Source: Phanerodontia chrysosporium (taxonomy: Eukaryota; Basidiomycota; Agaricomycetes; Polyporales; Phanerochaetaceae). Taken from it: DNA of 64,000 nucleotides. Location of the stretch: contig MJGA01000061.1 in NCBI GenBank assembly GCA_001910725.1, forward strand, positions 1-64,000. Reading direction: 5' to 3'. A program made the position numbers and the translations under genes. The notes under the pieces are model-generated. The model was not told the origin of the DNA and ran no database searches. It was given only the letters and a program-made list of their open reading frames with translations. This document shows, piece by piece, positions 20,700 through 32,374 of this stretch (within the stretch, counting starts at the first letter, position 1; every line of letters begins with the position of its first letter).

Positions 20700-21973
20700 T
20701 CACTCGTCCACTTCGGCCTCCCCGAAACTCAACATCCCATTCTCGAAAAGGGTCAGGAACTGCTTGGCGATCTCGTCGCCCAGGCAAGCCCTGAGATACT
20801 CGGTCTTGACGCCTGCGCCCTCCCACTTGCGCGCGCGCCCCCAGAGCCACCGGACCGTGCGCAGGCGGGGCCGGCTCGTGGCGACTTCGTCCAGCCACGC
20901 GACGTGCTTCGCGACGCACGCGGAGAGCGGGCGGAGGAAGGCGTTCGCGGTTTGTGCCTTGCCCTGGAGCACGACCTCCAGCGTCAGCGTGTGCAAGCTC
21001 GGCGGCGCGTCCGAGGCGAGCCGCGAGACGACGCGCAGCGCGACATCGTTCGAGGGCAGTCCCGCCCACGGCTCGGCCAGGAAGGCGAAGCGCAGCGTGA
21101 GCATTGTCAGCACGCGGCAGTTGTTGATCTCCAGCGGGCGCAGATCCTCGTCTTGAACTGGATACTAGTCAGTCGAGGTCATCTGTCACCCAAGGATGCG
21201 AGGGACGTACATCCTAAGGTCCCGTCGATGAACACAGATAGATCCAGCGTAAGGTGCTCCAAACAGCGGACGCCCGTAGTAAAGAAGGGCGCGAGGTTGC
21301 GGATACCACCCTGTGTGAAGCTGGCGAGCTCTAGGGACCGTAATGAGCCGTGAGAGAAGAAGGTGGTGATGTATCCCGTGTGCACCGCGGACCGGATGAC
21401 CAATGATTCGACGGAAGTCGGCGATGCAGAGGGATCATATGGAGAGCCGCCCCATAGAGCTACCCCCTCTATGCTGAGATTGTGCACACGATATGGCAGC
21501 ACGAGTGGTTTGAGGACATGCTCTGCAAAAGAAGGCATGTCTGAGGCGCTGATACATAGGCTGTCGATGCTACGATCCGTGTGCAGCAATGTGCCCTCGG
21601 GCGAAGAGAAAAACGTCAGCGAATGGAGGGTCAGGGACTTCAGCAGAGGAAAGGAATCTGTGATGGTCCTGATGTTCCACAATGACACGAATGGTCGTTC
21701 TGCATCCCCAGGCGAGGGCGCGAGGATCAGGTGGCGGACGTAGCTCCGGATAGGCATGGCGTCTAGGATACCGGACCAAGGGAAGGATTTTAGAGCTGTA
21801 GCATCTGCCATTATCCCTCCCACCGTCATTCCTAGAAGCAGCTCGTAGAAGAGGTTTTTCTGCGATGTCTGCGTCCATGAATGACACACGAGCGAGCACG
21901 CCTTGAGCGCCGGCAGATGGCCGCGGAGGCAGTCGAGGATCAAGTCGACCACCTCTTGAGGAATGAATTGCAT
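20700..21973 (-). CDS. F-box-like protein, two exons
   Basis: Agaricomycete F-box family. The N-terminus carries the F-box directly (IPQEVVDLILDCLRGHLPALKACSLVCHSW in two halves), followed by an LRR-like body (LKSLTLHSLTF, VESLVIRSAV, LRSLELASF, LEHLTLDLSVF). An intron with donor GTACGT near 21208 and a CAG acceptor near 21156 joins TLG to FQDEDLRPLEINNCRVL. The second exon continues to the stop at 20700-20702 (ending FGEAEVDE). Spliced length about 405 aa. Start ATG at 21973 places the F-box at residue 4, typical for these genes. Partner and substrate unknown. Confidence 0.75.
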
Positions 21974-22645
21974 GATTGATACCCTAGGTGTTGTGGTCAG
22001 TCAAGTAAAGGTGTCTGCACAACCAAGACAGGCCCTTTACCGTTCGAGATCGTGGTCTCAATGATGATATGGTCCTGACTGCGGAGAGACGTGCGCTCAA
22101 ATTCGAAATGTTCCCACGGCGGTGCTCGATACCGAGCTCGTGGCAGGCAGAGCACAGTTTATTCGGGAGTGTGCAAGAGCCATCACCGCCAGACGGGGCA
22201 TGTGCGTCACAGCCACTGGAAACCAAACGAGGGCCCCAAAAGGCTCGTGGTACACGTCGACGTCGACGAGATCTTGCCTTTGGCCTGTCGGCGTGTACCA
22301 AGCGCGGAAATCGGCAGACAATGCGGGTCATGCTCCCGATGCTGCTGGAGTCTTGTCCTCTTTTCCTCGCGACATCGCTTAGTCGCAACTAGTATGTCGC
22401 CCGCGCTCGGTACACGCCGACAGGTCAAGCTCTCTTTGAGCTCGTTGCACTAATGCCCGAAGTGGCACGAGAATTCACGAGATCTACACTCGTGGTATGC
22501 TACCCGTCTGGCAAGCCGCATACCACTTTGCTGCTGTCCTACCAAAGCTCGGATGTCGCAGAAAGAACAGAGGTTTCGTGCAGAGGAAAACAGCGTAAAT
22601 ATAGATAAATAACATAGAAAGGCAGTACCCGCCGAGAGAAAAGCG
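21974..22645. other. Intergenic between F-box gene and PKS 3' end
   Basis: Upstream of one minus-strand gene and downstream of another. No supported gene. Confidence 0.4.
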
Positions 22646-25600
22646 TCACAACATCTGCAGCGCTTCATTCAACCTCGTTGAAACTTCACCAACCTAGGAA
22701 CAGATCGTGAGAACGTGCTCAGGCGTTTTATCGAGTCCCGGCCTCACTCACGATGTGCGGAGCAAAGGCCTCAAAATGGTGTCCAGGTATATCCAGGACA
22801 GGGACTTCCGTGCCGAGGAGATCGACCCATCCGCAAACACTTGCAGCAGGGTCCGCCCGCGCCTCGAGAAACACGCGCGACTCCGAGGCACCGTCGCCGT
22901 CCTCGATCACGAACGGCTCGGACGAGCGCAGCATCACGGCTGCCTGCGGGACCACATGGCTGGCGGGCGAGGCGGACGGGTCGTAGTCGACCAGGGCGGC
23001 GCTTGCGTGCTGGATGGACGCGCGCGCGAGCCTCGACGCCGGGCTCGAGCGCCTCGCCGCGAAGACGGCGTCGAGGGCGCCGGTGGAGAGCGGGGCACGG
23101 GTCCCCGGGTGCGGCGCGTCGATGAGGACGAGCCCAGGGACGTCGACGCCGTGCGCGATCAGCTGACGCGCGACCTCGAACGCGATGACCCCGCCGACGG
23201 ACCAGCCTGTCGCAGCACGTGAGCACAGACCTCCGCGCCCAGGATGGGGGGAGCGACGAACCTCCCAGGATGCAGCGTGAGCGGCCGGCGAGCTTCTCCT
23301 GGACGAGGCCGGCGTAATGCGATGCCATCTCCAGCAGACCGCCTTCCCACCTCCCACCGTGCGGGAACCTTGGGTTGTGGATCCCCCAGACCTGGCGACC
23401 AAGACTTGAGAGCCGTGAGTACGGATGCGCAACGCCGCTTCCATCGTGTATCAAGAACAGCGGCGGTTCGCGAGAGCCGCCGCCATCCTGGAGGAGGACC
23501 GGGTTGACCTCGATGCCGAATGTACAAGGCTGCTCGAGGGCGGGGAGATGGGGCTCTCTTTCCGGCGGCCAATGGTCGGTGATCTCGCCAGCCACAGGCG
23601 ACACACTGCTGTGCACCCCCGCGCCGTCGTCGCCCTTCACGGCCTGCGCCACACGCAAAGTCAGCCCAGACCCCCATTTGCGTCCCGCAGGCAGTGAGAA
23701 CGCACCTCTGCGGCAGGACTGGCAGGAAGCTCGTCGACACACGTCGTCTCCGAGTCCGTCGAGGTGGCACAGGGCAGCACCGCCTGCACCGGCGCGAGGG
23801 CATCGACGACCGCGCGGACGGTCCTGCAGGTGGCGAAGAGGTGCTCCGGGAGGTCGTCGCCGACGGCCTGTGCGAGCGCGTGGCGCGCCTCGATCGCCAT
23901 GAGCGAGTCCATCCCGAGACCGTCGAGCGGCCGGTCCTCGCCCAGGTCCTCCAGCGCGACGCCGAGCACAGGCGCCAGGACGTTCTGCACCGTCGCCAGC
24001 ATCGCGCCGCTCCGCGCGCCGTCCGCGGCAGAGCCCTGGTCGTGCAGCGTGCGCTCGGACACCTGCGGCGAGGACGCGCCTGGCGCGCCCGCACGCGGCG
24101 CACCGCGGGCTGCGACGGCGGCGCAGACGTCGCGCACCGTCTTGCAGGCCGCAAAGAGCTTCTCCGGGAGCGGCACGGCCAGGGCAGCGCAGAGCGCGTG
24201 GTGCGCCTCGATGGCCGTCAGCGAGTCCAGCCCGAGCCGCTCGAGCTCGTCGTCCTCCGCGATGTCCGCGGCCGGCACGCCGAGCACGGCGGCCACCACC
24301 GCCTTCACCGCCGCGGACGTGGAAACGGGGGCGGCGGGGGCACAGGACGCGCCGGGCTGGTGCGCAGGACGCGCCGCGGGGGCGGCCGGCGGGTGGCGCC
24401 GGGCAGCAGCGGCGAGGACGGCCTCGAACGCACGCAGGCGGAGCTTCCTGAACTGCATGCGCTTCATCGCGGCGACGATGCGCCCGCTCTCGAGGTCGAG
24501 CGCATAGGCCTCGGCGCTCGCGCCGCCGTCCGCGGCGACGCCGGCGGCGCAGTACACGCCGTACGTGCGGTCGGCGCGCACGAGCTCGGGGAGCACCTGC
24601 ACCGCGCCGACGGCGCTGCAGATGAACGCCTCGCCGGCGCCCGCGCTGCAGTTCGCGACGAAGCCCGCGGCGTGCAGGAGCGTGTCCATGAACACGGGGT
24701 GCGCGACGAACGCGCCGGTGCCCGCGGCCGCGGGGAGCCGTGCGACCGCGTACGCGTCGACGCCGTTCGCGTCGAGCGTGATGGACCGCATCGTGTGGTA
24801 CGCGGGGCCGTACGCGACGACGCGCGAGAAGACGAGGTCGTAGGCCGTGCGCGTGGAGAGCGTCTCGGCGTGCGGCGACTGCGCGACGAGCTCGCGGCGG
24901 CGGTCGACGATGGCGGCCACCGCGTGGAACTCGGACGCAACGTCGCGCTTCGACGCGAGGCGGAAGCCGCCGGAGCAGTGGACCTGCCGCGTGCCCGCGC
25001 CCGGGGCGCACGACGAGACGGTGAACCGGCCGGTGTGCCGCCCGCCAGGGGCACACAGGGCGACCTCGACGCGCACCGTGCGCGGGACGTCGGGCGTGTA
25101 GACCAGCGGGCGGGGGAAGGCCACGTCCTCGAGCGCAATCGCCGAGTCCGCGGTGGTGCGCCCGTGCCGCTCGAGGACGAGCTGCGCCGCCGCGCTCGCC
25201 ATCTCGGCGTACACCGACGCAGGGCAGAGCGCGTGCCCCGCGACCTTGTGGCCCTCGACGAGGTGCGCGAGCGCGCCGACGGGCGTCTCGAACCGCGCCG
25301 GCTCCGCGGCGCCCGGCGGAGGGACGTCCAGACACGCCGCGAGCAGCGAGAAGCGCGTCGGCACCGGCAGAGGCGGCGGCGGCGCGGCGGCGGCAGCGGC
25401 GGCGGCGCGTGCCGGCGCACGGCGGTCTGTGTACGCGACCCAGAAACGCGTCTCCGCGAACGGGTACGCCGGGAGCTCAGTGGGCCGCGCGTGCGGGGCG
25501 AGGTCCGCGAAGACGGCGCGCCAGTCGACCGCGGCCGCGCTCGTGTACAGCTGCGCGAGCGCGCCGCACAGCACCGCCCAGTCCGCGGCGCGCCGCCTGA

Positions 25601-28507
25601 GCGAGGGCAGCAGCAGCGCGCGCGGCGCGGCGGCGCGCAGCAGCGGCAGACACGTCGGGTGCGGGCCGAGCTCGACGAGCAGCGCGGTGCCCGCGGCGGC
25701 CGGCGCGCCGAGCAGCGCGGCGACGCCCTGCGCGAACCGCACGGGCTCGCCGCAGTGCCGCGCAAAGTACCGCGGCGTGAAGACGGACGCGTCGCCGGGC
25801 TGCACGACGGTGCCGTGCACGTTCGAGACGACGGGGAGGGACGGGGCGCGCAGCGCGACGCTCGCGGCGAGCGCGGCGACGTCGTCGAGGACAGGCTGCA
25901 TCGCAGCGGTGTGGTAGGCGAATGGCACGTCGAGCCGCGTGCACTTGCGGCCAGCGGTCTTGAGCTCCGCTTGCAGCGCGTCGAGCTGGTCGAGCTTGCC
26001 GGCGACGACCGCGTCTTCGGCGCTGTCGGGGACCATGAGCCGCGTTTTCGCGCCGGGGATGCATGCGCGACTGACCTGTTGTAGCACGCGACAGAGAGCC
26101 CGCCATAACTGGGGGCCGACGCCAAAAGCCTCTGCAGCTCGTCGTGCGGCACCTTGACGGCAAGCATGCCGCTCTCGTGCAGGGCGCACCGCTCGTACAT
26201 GAGCGCCGCCCGCCCGGCCACGAGCCTGAGCGCGTCGTCGAGCCCGAGCACGCCCGCCGCGACCAGCGCCGCGTACTCTCCGAGACTGGAGACCAAGGGC
26301 GGTCAGCACCCGCGCAAGGGAGCGTAAACGCAGAACGCGCGCACCTGTGTCCGACCACCGCGTCCGGCCGCACCCCCCACCCCCGCCACAGCTCCGCAAG
26401 CGCACACTCGAGGACGAACACCGCCGGCTGCATCGCGCGCGCGTCCCCGTCCCCGTCGCCCTCCCCGTCCCCGTCGCCATCCACGACCGCGCGCACGCCC
26501 GGATACCCCCACGCACGCAGGCGCGCATCACAGCGGTCGACCAGCGCGCGCACGCGCGGGACGCTGCGGTACAGCGCGCGGCCCATCCCGCGGTACTGCG
26601 CGCCCTGCCCGGAGAACACCCACACCGTGCTGCCCGGCGCGCCGCCGTCCACGCTGACGGGCACCGCGCGCGCGAGCGCGGCGCACAGCTCGTCCCTCGT
26701 CGCGCCCGCGCCCGCGAGCCGCACGCGGTGCTGCTGCCGGCGCGCCGTCGCGGTGTACGCCGCGTCCGCGAGCGCGCGCGCGTCGCCCGTGCGCGCGAGC
26801 ATCGCGAGGCATGCGCGCCGCCGCGCCTCGAGCGCCGCGCCGCTGTCCGCCGCGAGCCCGAGGACGAGCGCGGGCGCGCCGCCGGAGCCGCCGTCGCCGC
26901 CGGGGCGCGCGCCCGGGACGTGCTCCTGCAGGACGAGCGCGGCGTTCGAGCCGGCCGCGCCAAAGTTGCTCAGCAGCGCGGTGCGCGGGCTGCCGTCGCG
27001 CGGCGCGCGCCAGGGCGTGTGCGCCGTCGGGAGGACCGTCGCGGCGCCGAGCGGCGGGAGGCGCGGGCTCGGCGTGCGCAGCGAGACGACGCGCGGGACC
27101 ACGGCGTGCCGCAGCATGAGGAGCAGCTTCGCGAGGGACGCCGCGCCCGACGCGGCCTCGGCGTGCCCGAGGTTCGCCTTGATAGAGGTGATGTACAGCG
27201 GGTTGTCGGGCGTGCGCGCTGCCGCGAGCACCGTGCGGAGCGACTCGAGTTCGGCCGGGTCCCCGGCCTTGGTGCCTGGCACAGCGCGGTCAGCGCGACG
27301 CCCCACGCCCCGGGAGAAAGGCCGAGTGCACGTACCGGTGCCGTGCGCCTCGACGACGCTGATCTGCGCGGGGTCCACGCGCGCCGCGGCGAGCGTCCTG
27401 CGGAAGAGCGCGATCTGCGTTGGGACGTGCGGCTGGGTGATGCTCGCGGCGTGCGCGCTCTGGTTGACTTCGACGGCGCGGATGACGCCAAGCACGCGGT
27501 CGTTCTCCGCGAGCGCGTCGCGGAGCCGCTTGAGCACGAAGAGCCCGCAGCCTTCCGCGCGGCAGTACCCGTCCGCGGACGCGTCCCACGGCTTGCACTG
27601 CCCCGTGCTGCTGAGAAAGTGTGCGCGGTCGAGGCCAAGGTACATCTGCTCGGGGGTCAGTGTCGGTGCCACTCTCCCCGTCCAAAGGAGGGCTTACGTC
27701 TGGGCTGGTGATGACGTTGACGCCGCCCGCGAGAGCGGCGTTGCAGTCTCCGCTGGTCAGAGCGCGGCAGGCCTGGTAGATTGCAACCATGGATGCAGAG
27801 CAGGACGTGTCTACGACGACGGAGGGCCCGCTGAACTTGAACGCGTACGAGATTTTGCCGCTGAGGAAGGCTTGCAGCGTGCCTGCAGGGTTTCGTCAGT
27901 GTGCACTCTTTGAGGCACCACGCCGTGACCCTACCAGTGCTATAGTATACATCGATGTCATCCTGGAGATTCTGAACATAGTCGTTGGTGGCCGCGCCAA
28001 TGTACGTGGCAAAGGTATCGGGGTCAAAGCACGGAGTCGCGCCGGGGACGTAGCCTGCGTCTTCCAGGGCGTGGTAGGCGACATGGAGAAGCAAGCGCTG
28101 TTGCGGGCTCATGGTACGCGCCTCGCGGGGGCTGACGCGGAAGAACTGGTGGTCAAAGACGTCGGCGTCGTCGAGAAAGTTGCCAAAGCGCGTGTTGAGC
28201 GTGCGGCTCTTGCCGTGCTTGCCCTGGGTGTAGTCTGAGACGTTGAAACGCGAAGCTGGGATCTGTGGCAGCGATGGAATCAGCAGACGAAGCTCGGTGG
28301 CGGAAAGGCACGTACTTCTGAGACAGTGTTGAGACCCTTTTCGAGCAGGGTCCAGAGTTTGTTTGCGTCCGGTGCCCCAGGGAACTTGGCAGCCATGCCG
28401 ACGATGGCAATGGGCTCACGGACGATGGGCGTCGGAGAGGCGGGGTTGATGTGCACCGCGCCGTGGTCGTCGAGAGAAGGCTTGGAGGAGGCGGTCGAGG
28501 GATCCAT
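22646..28507 (-). CDS. Non-reducing polyketide synthase KS-AT-PT-ACP-ACP-TE, no SAT seen
   Basis: Iterative type I non-reducing PKS, predicted to build an aromatic polyketide acid from malonyl-CoA. About 1,780 aa after roughly nine introns. Domains in order: KS from about residue 35 ([14 protein letters not shown]; active Cys in [27 protein letters not shown]); malonyl-AT at about 545-850 ([22 protein letters not shown], interrupted by an intron); product template domain at about 895-1200 (catalytic His in [15 protein letters not shown]; Asp in [12 protein letters not shown]); two ACPs ([20 protein letters not shown]); thioesterase with Ser in GGWSVGG and His in PGHHFEAF. No C-methyltransferase, KR or ER. 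The KS begins right after a short leader from ATG 28507, so the usual starter-unit SAT domain is absent. The last intron restores a C-terminal exon ending at 22646; if unspliced the protein stops at 22728. Confidence 0.92.
26442..26482 (-). repeat. Coding GAC-GGC hexanucleotide repeat in the PKS AT domain
   Basis: Encodes an alternating Asp-Gly tract ([13 protein letters not shown]) within the malonyl-AT domain, between VRAVV and ARAMQPAV. A likely length-variable loop. Confidence 0.75.
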
Positions 28508-28540
28508 GTCGCTGCTTGGAAAGCGACGCGACGCGGAGGA

Positions 28541-28546
28541 CTTATA
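28541..28546 (-). promoter_or_regulatory. TATA box of the PKS gene
   Basis: TATAAG on the minus strand, about 35-40 bp upstream of ATG 28507, implying a very short 5' UTR or a start further downstream. Confidence 0.45.
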
Positions 28547-30481
28547 CCCCAGCAGCCGAGGAGAAGCGACGGTCAGTTGTGAGGAAGTCTTTTGAGCGCG
28601 AGATCGTGCATTCCGATCTGGCAGGTTGTACGATCCAGAAGGAGTGAGCTTGTTGTACCGGATGGGGTGGGTCGAGACCGGAGTAAACGGACGACGGCGT
28701 GCGTCTGGCGGACACCGAGCGACCCGCCAGATGGGAAGCCGAGGCGACCGCTGGAGCTGAAGCCATGTCAGTGGCCGGTGGCAGCAAGTGTCCGCCGAAA
28801 CGTTCCCATTGCGCAGTTCGTTCCCTGTTCGGATGGCATCTTCCCCCTGAAGGCAGCTGAGGTCCAAGTCAACGTTAGAGCGCACCGCACACGGACGATG
28901 CTAGTGTTCGCGCGGAATGCTTGCGATCGCAAAGCATGCAGGAGCAGACAATGGCGTGAGACCAACCGGGTTAGGGTTCCACGACCCTTGCCACCCCCAA
29001 CCGTGTCCCTCCCATCCGCCACTCGGAACACTCCCAGTCTTCTCAGCTTCGACTTCACTCCATCCTTCAGAAGACCCTGATGCCCCTGCAGTCCTCGCTT
29101 CGCCGTGCATCTCCGCAGTGCTCGGGGTCCGGGCGGCCTAGACGCCCATCCCGACTGCGCTCGAGCACTAGTCCTAGCGTCGTCGAGGCACTACTGCAGG
29201 CCGTGCTTACTGTCATCCCGAGCAGATGGGTCACGTCTGCCAGCACCCTAGCCCGATACGGAAGCCCGGCACCGCTCGCACCGCCCGCCAGACTCGCCAT
29301 CCGTTGTGGCGCCGCGGGCACTGCCCGACCCCTGCATTACGACACCCATGTCCGACTCGACTGCATGCACAGCGCGCCGTGCAGCCGGCGCGCGCATCCA
29401 CGACTCTGATGCGCGCTCAACGTGTCGCACACCTTGCCTGTCTGGTTCCTGTTCGCCGTCCGTCTGATGGCTGGCTTGTCAAGGTGGCATGGTGTGTCCA
29501 AGTCGACTTTGCTCGCCGGCGACCGAAACGGACCTGACGGTCGGCGAGGACAACGTCTCACCCGAGGGTCAGCCATCGCATCGACAACGAGCGGCGGCCG
29601 CTCAGCGAGTCGGACTGACCAAGTGAGTATCCCTGCAGTGTCCGCGCACGGCGACCATACCCGAGCCACGGGGCGTACAATGCTGCCCGAGAGGGCACGG
29701 AGAGACACAGAGCCCCTTTGATCTTCCATGCCGTTCCCCGGAGAGCACGCACACGAAGGCGGAATAGTCCATCGAGCACACCGTCCAACCGTTCACGGCT
29801 AGCCGCCCTGTCGCGCTAGCCCGCCCACACAATACGGCCAGGGCGCACGCCCCACCTCACATGCGGGGGCGCACACGCAGCACGGACCTGGCGGCGGCGC
29901 ACGATCTACGCGGCACGCCGCCGTTGCCTCGCACCGAGGCCTCCCCGCCGCGCTCGAAAACGCGCGATCCCCCTCGCCCCTACGCGCCTCGCACGCCGCC
30001 CCGACGCAGACCCCGCACGCTCCCGCCACCCGCCACCCGCCACCCGTGCCGTCCGACCGCGCGTCCGCGCCCGGGCGGCTCGATCACGATCGGCCCCACG
30101 CGCACGGCGCACCATTCCTGCCGGCGCACGCACACGCGCGCGCGCGCGCACGCCCCCCTGGCCGGTGGCCCCTGCGTGCATACGCGGAGTTCTGCGCCCC
30201 CTGACACGCTTGCACGGGCCCTCACTCCCGCCGTTGCGCCCCCCGCGGCGCTGCGACTCCGCGGGATGACACGTTTTGGCGGACCTACCGGGCTTGTGAC
30301 TGCTGGTGAAATGCCTGCCCGAAGACCGTTTGGACATCTCTCGGGGAGATGGATTTGCTCTTGTATGCTGTGTTGGCACATCTTTTGTGCTCTGCTAGCT
30401 ACAGGATCATATATGTTTTACTCATATTTTCTTGGTTTGCCTACAGGAGCTTGGCACTGGTAATGGTCAAAACCTTGTACT
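28547..30481. other. GC-rich intergenic upstream of PKS
   Basis: Many long but shadow-like open frames due to high GC. I looked for an upstream SAT exon of the PKS and saw none. Includes a CG/CA tract at 30125-30151. Confidence 0.45.
30125..30151. repeat. Alternating CG/CA simple repeat
   Basis: Purine-pyrimidine alternating run (GCAC, then GCGC units), potentially Z-DNA forming. Confidence 0.6.
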
Positions 30482-31567
30482 CTACAATTCTCTACTCGCA
30501 GTCTCTGAGACCAGATGCTGTTTGAGTGCATTTATCCTATCAATGGCAGTCTCCCTGTAAGACGCATTCATGTGTGAGATCCCACATCCAGGAATGACCC
30601 TTGCAAAGAATGCTGCGACCTGGGCTTCAGCGAGAGCAGATACCGCAGAGCGTTGCACCTGGAAGTACGACAGCGTGCGGAAAGGAACCAGATCTGCAAG
30701 ATGGCATGACCAGTTCCCCGCCACGGGCGCCCACTGAACGACAAGTATCCGCAGCTTGGGGCAGTTTCGCGCAAAGTCGGCTATTGTCTCGAGCTGGAGT
30801 TGGTGACTCCTGGCGCGCACAGTCGTGAGCTTGAATATCTCCAGGGCTCTCCACGCAGTCGTGAGGCTCTGAACGGCCTCTGAGGTGAACTGGACTGGGA
30901 GGTTGTGGAGAGCGAAGACCAGCATGCTCGTCGCTTTGCACAGAGGCATGAACACGGCTTCATCGATGGTGGTGCCACCAACCACCTCCAGCCTGGAACT
31001 GCCGGTGACCTCCAGTTCTTCCAGACACGGCATCGCTACAAAGACAGCCCTCAGCTGAACAAGATCGACCGAGCGGCAGACGGCAAAATCAAGTCGCGTG
31101 AGGTGGGCCCCGGATAGGCTTCGCAGGAAGGATGGTAGCAGTGTGGTCTCGTCGGCGTCGGCGTCGCACACAAAGATCAAGCTCTGCAATGCATCAAACC
31201 CTCCCCAGCTCGGACTGCTCCACGCCAGCGGACTGGCATCACAGAGGCGCAATTTCGCGGATGTAAGCGTCGGGAGGCATGAGAGATGGACGAGTGCCTT
31301 TGGGCTCAACTCCACATTATCTTTGATTGCCGTCAGATGGTGCAGAGTTGATATTGTGTGAGAGTAGTCGTCACAAAGGGGTTTCAGGAAGTCGAACTTG
31401 CTCGTATTGAACTTCAACTGTTGTAAACGGGGTATGCAGGTTGAGACGTACTCCAGGACATCACGTACATCCAGGTCGGAGGTGAACGGGTATGTGAGCG
31501 CAGTCAGAGATGGTTGGATAAACAGCCTGGCGTGTCTTGCAAGTCCAGCGGACGTCCAGACAAGACG

Positions 31568-31572
31568 CTCGA
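31568..31572. repeat. Target-site duplication, left copy (CTCGA)
   Basis: CTCGA immediately before the left LTR, repeated at 39273-39277. Five bp is the usual Ty3/gypsy duplication length. Confidence 0.93.
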
Positions 31573-32041
31573 TGTCACGGATGTGACGGCGCAGCCCTAT
31601 TTTTCGCCGATTTTCAGCTATTTTCCTCGATTAATCCAACGGGCGAGCAGCCCTCGCGCCGTCCGAAGTCCTAGCCGCCCACGCTCAGCGCCTGGCCACC
31701 CAGCGCCAGCGCCCTGATGGCGCATCACCCTTAGACGCCAGCGCATCCCGCTGCGCGCTCAGACACTGCCCGGATCACCGGTCTGCCCTGCAACCGGTTC
31801 CCCGGATCGCCGAGGAGGCACTGTCATCCCTGATGACTCCCCTCGCCGAGGCTCGCCGAGCTGATCATCCCCATGACACAGCCTCGGTCCGACGCAGCCT
31901 CGGACACTGCCAGCTGACACAGCCTCGTGACATAGCCCCCGCACAGCCTCGCCGCGCAGCCCGCGTCGCAGCCTCGCTGGCTATGCCAAGCACTGCCCAT
32001 CAGCTTAGGTAATCGTACAGCCTGCCCTAAAGACTCTGTAG

Positions 32042-32049
32042 TATATAAG
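32042..32049 (+). promoter_or_regulatory. TATA box of the LTR promoter
   Basis: TATATAAG, 34 bp before the start of the 10-mer that is complementary to the primer-binding site. The same box is at 39047-39054 in the 3' LTR. Confidence 0.75.
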
Positions 32050-32103
32050 GGTAGCACTCCTCGCTCCTGTCCGTCATCTCGACCTCTTGGTCAATACGGA
32101 CAG

Positions 32104-32163
32104 GTAAGCCCCAGCTTGTATAGTAGAATAGTTCGCTAATGTTATCTTGGTCAATACGGACAG
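32104..32163 (+). other. Putative 60 nt leader intron flanked by 19 bp direct repeats
   Basis: Donor ACAG|GTAAGC, branch-like CTAAT at about 32136-32140, acceptor GGACAG. The 19 bp TCTTGGTCAATACGGACAG precedes both the donor (32085-32103) and the next exon (32145-32163, the intron end), so splicing would leave exactly one copy. The only ATG between the predicted RNA start and gag lies inside this segment (32139-32141). Confidence 0.5.
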
Positions 32164-32269
32164 CTGCGCAAGTTTGTTCGTCGCTGCGTGATCCGCTCCG
32201 CCGCGCCTTGTCGTCGACCTCCCCACTTGCCCTCCCTCGTGAAGCGTTGAGCCCTAGCTCCGCGACATT

Positions 32270-32279
32270 AGGTCGAGAT
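32270..32279 (+). other. Primer-binding site for self-priming
   Basis: AGGTCGAGAT, two bases after the LTR, is the perfect reverse complement of ATCTCGACCT at 32076-32085, the predicted first nucleotides of the transcript. This is the Tf1-type self-priming arrangement rather than a tRNA primer. Confidence 0.65.
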
Positions 32280-32374
32280 CTCTTGGGTGCCCTAGGCAAT
32301 TCTTCCCCTACCGCTCCCCCACAATACCGTTTAAAAAAAGTTTATCCCCACCGATTAAAGCGAGTACGTCGTAG

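Larger units (their letters stand above)
31573..32267 (+). repeat. 5' LTR
   Basis: 695 bp, starts TGTCACGG and ends CGCGACA (near-perfect inverted ends). Contains about six GCAGCCTCG-like units at 31875-31980, a TATA box at 32042-32049, a predicted RNA start at about 32076, and an intron-like segment at 32104-32163. Confidence 0.95.

Noticed and set aside
23694..26084. 796-codon plus-strand open frame
   Set aside because: It is antisense to the PKS coding sequence; its length comes from the G/C third-position bias of the PKS and it has no domain.
30125..30151. CG/CA tract as a replication origin or regulatory element
   Set aside because: Only a simple repeat; nothing in the sequence supports a specific role.
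28547..30481. Upstream SAT domain exon for the PKS
   Set aside because: No frame in this stretch shows acyltransferase motifs or splice connection to the KS exon.
31759..32057. 61- and 77-codon frames repeated at 38764-39062
   Set aside because: They lie in the U3 part of both LTRs and are identical only because the LTRs are.
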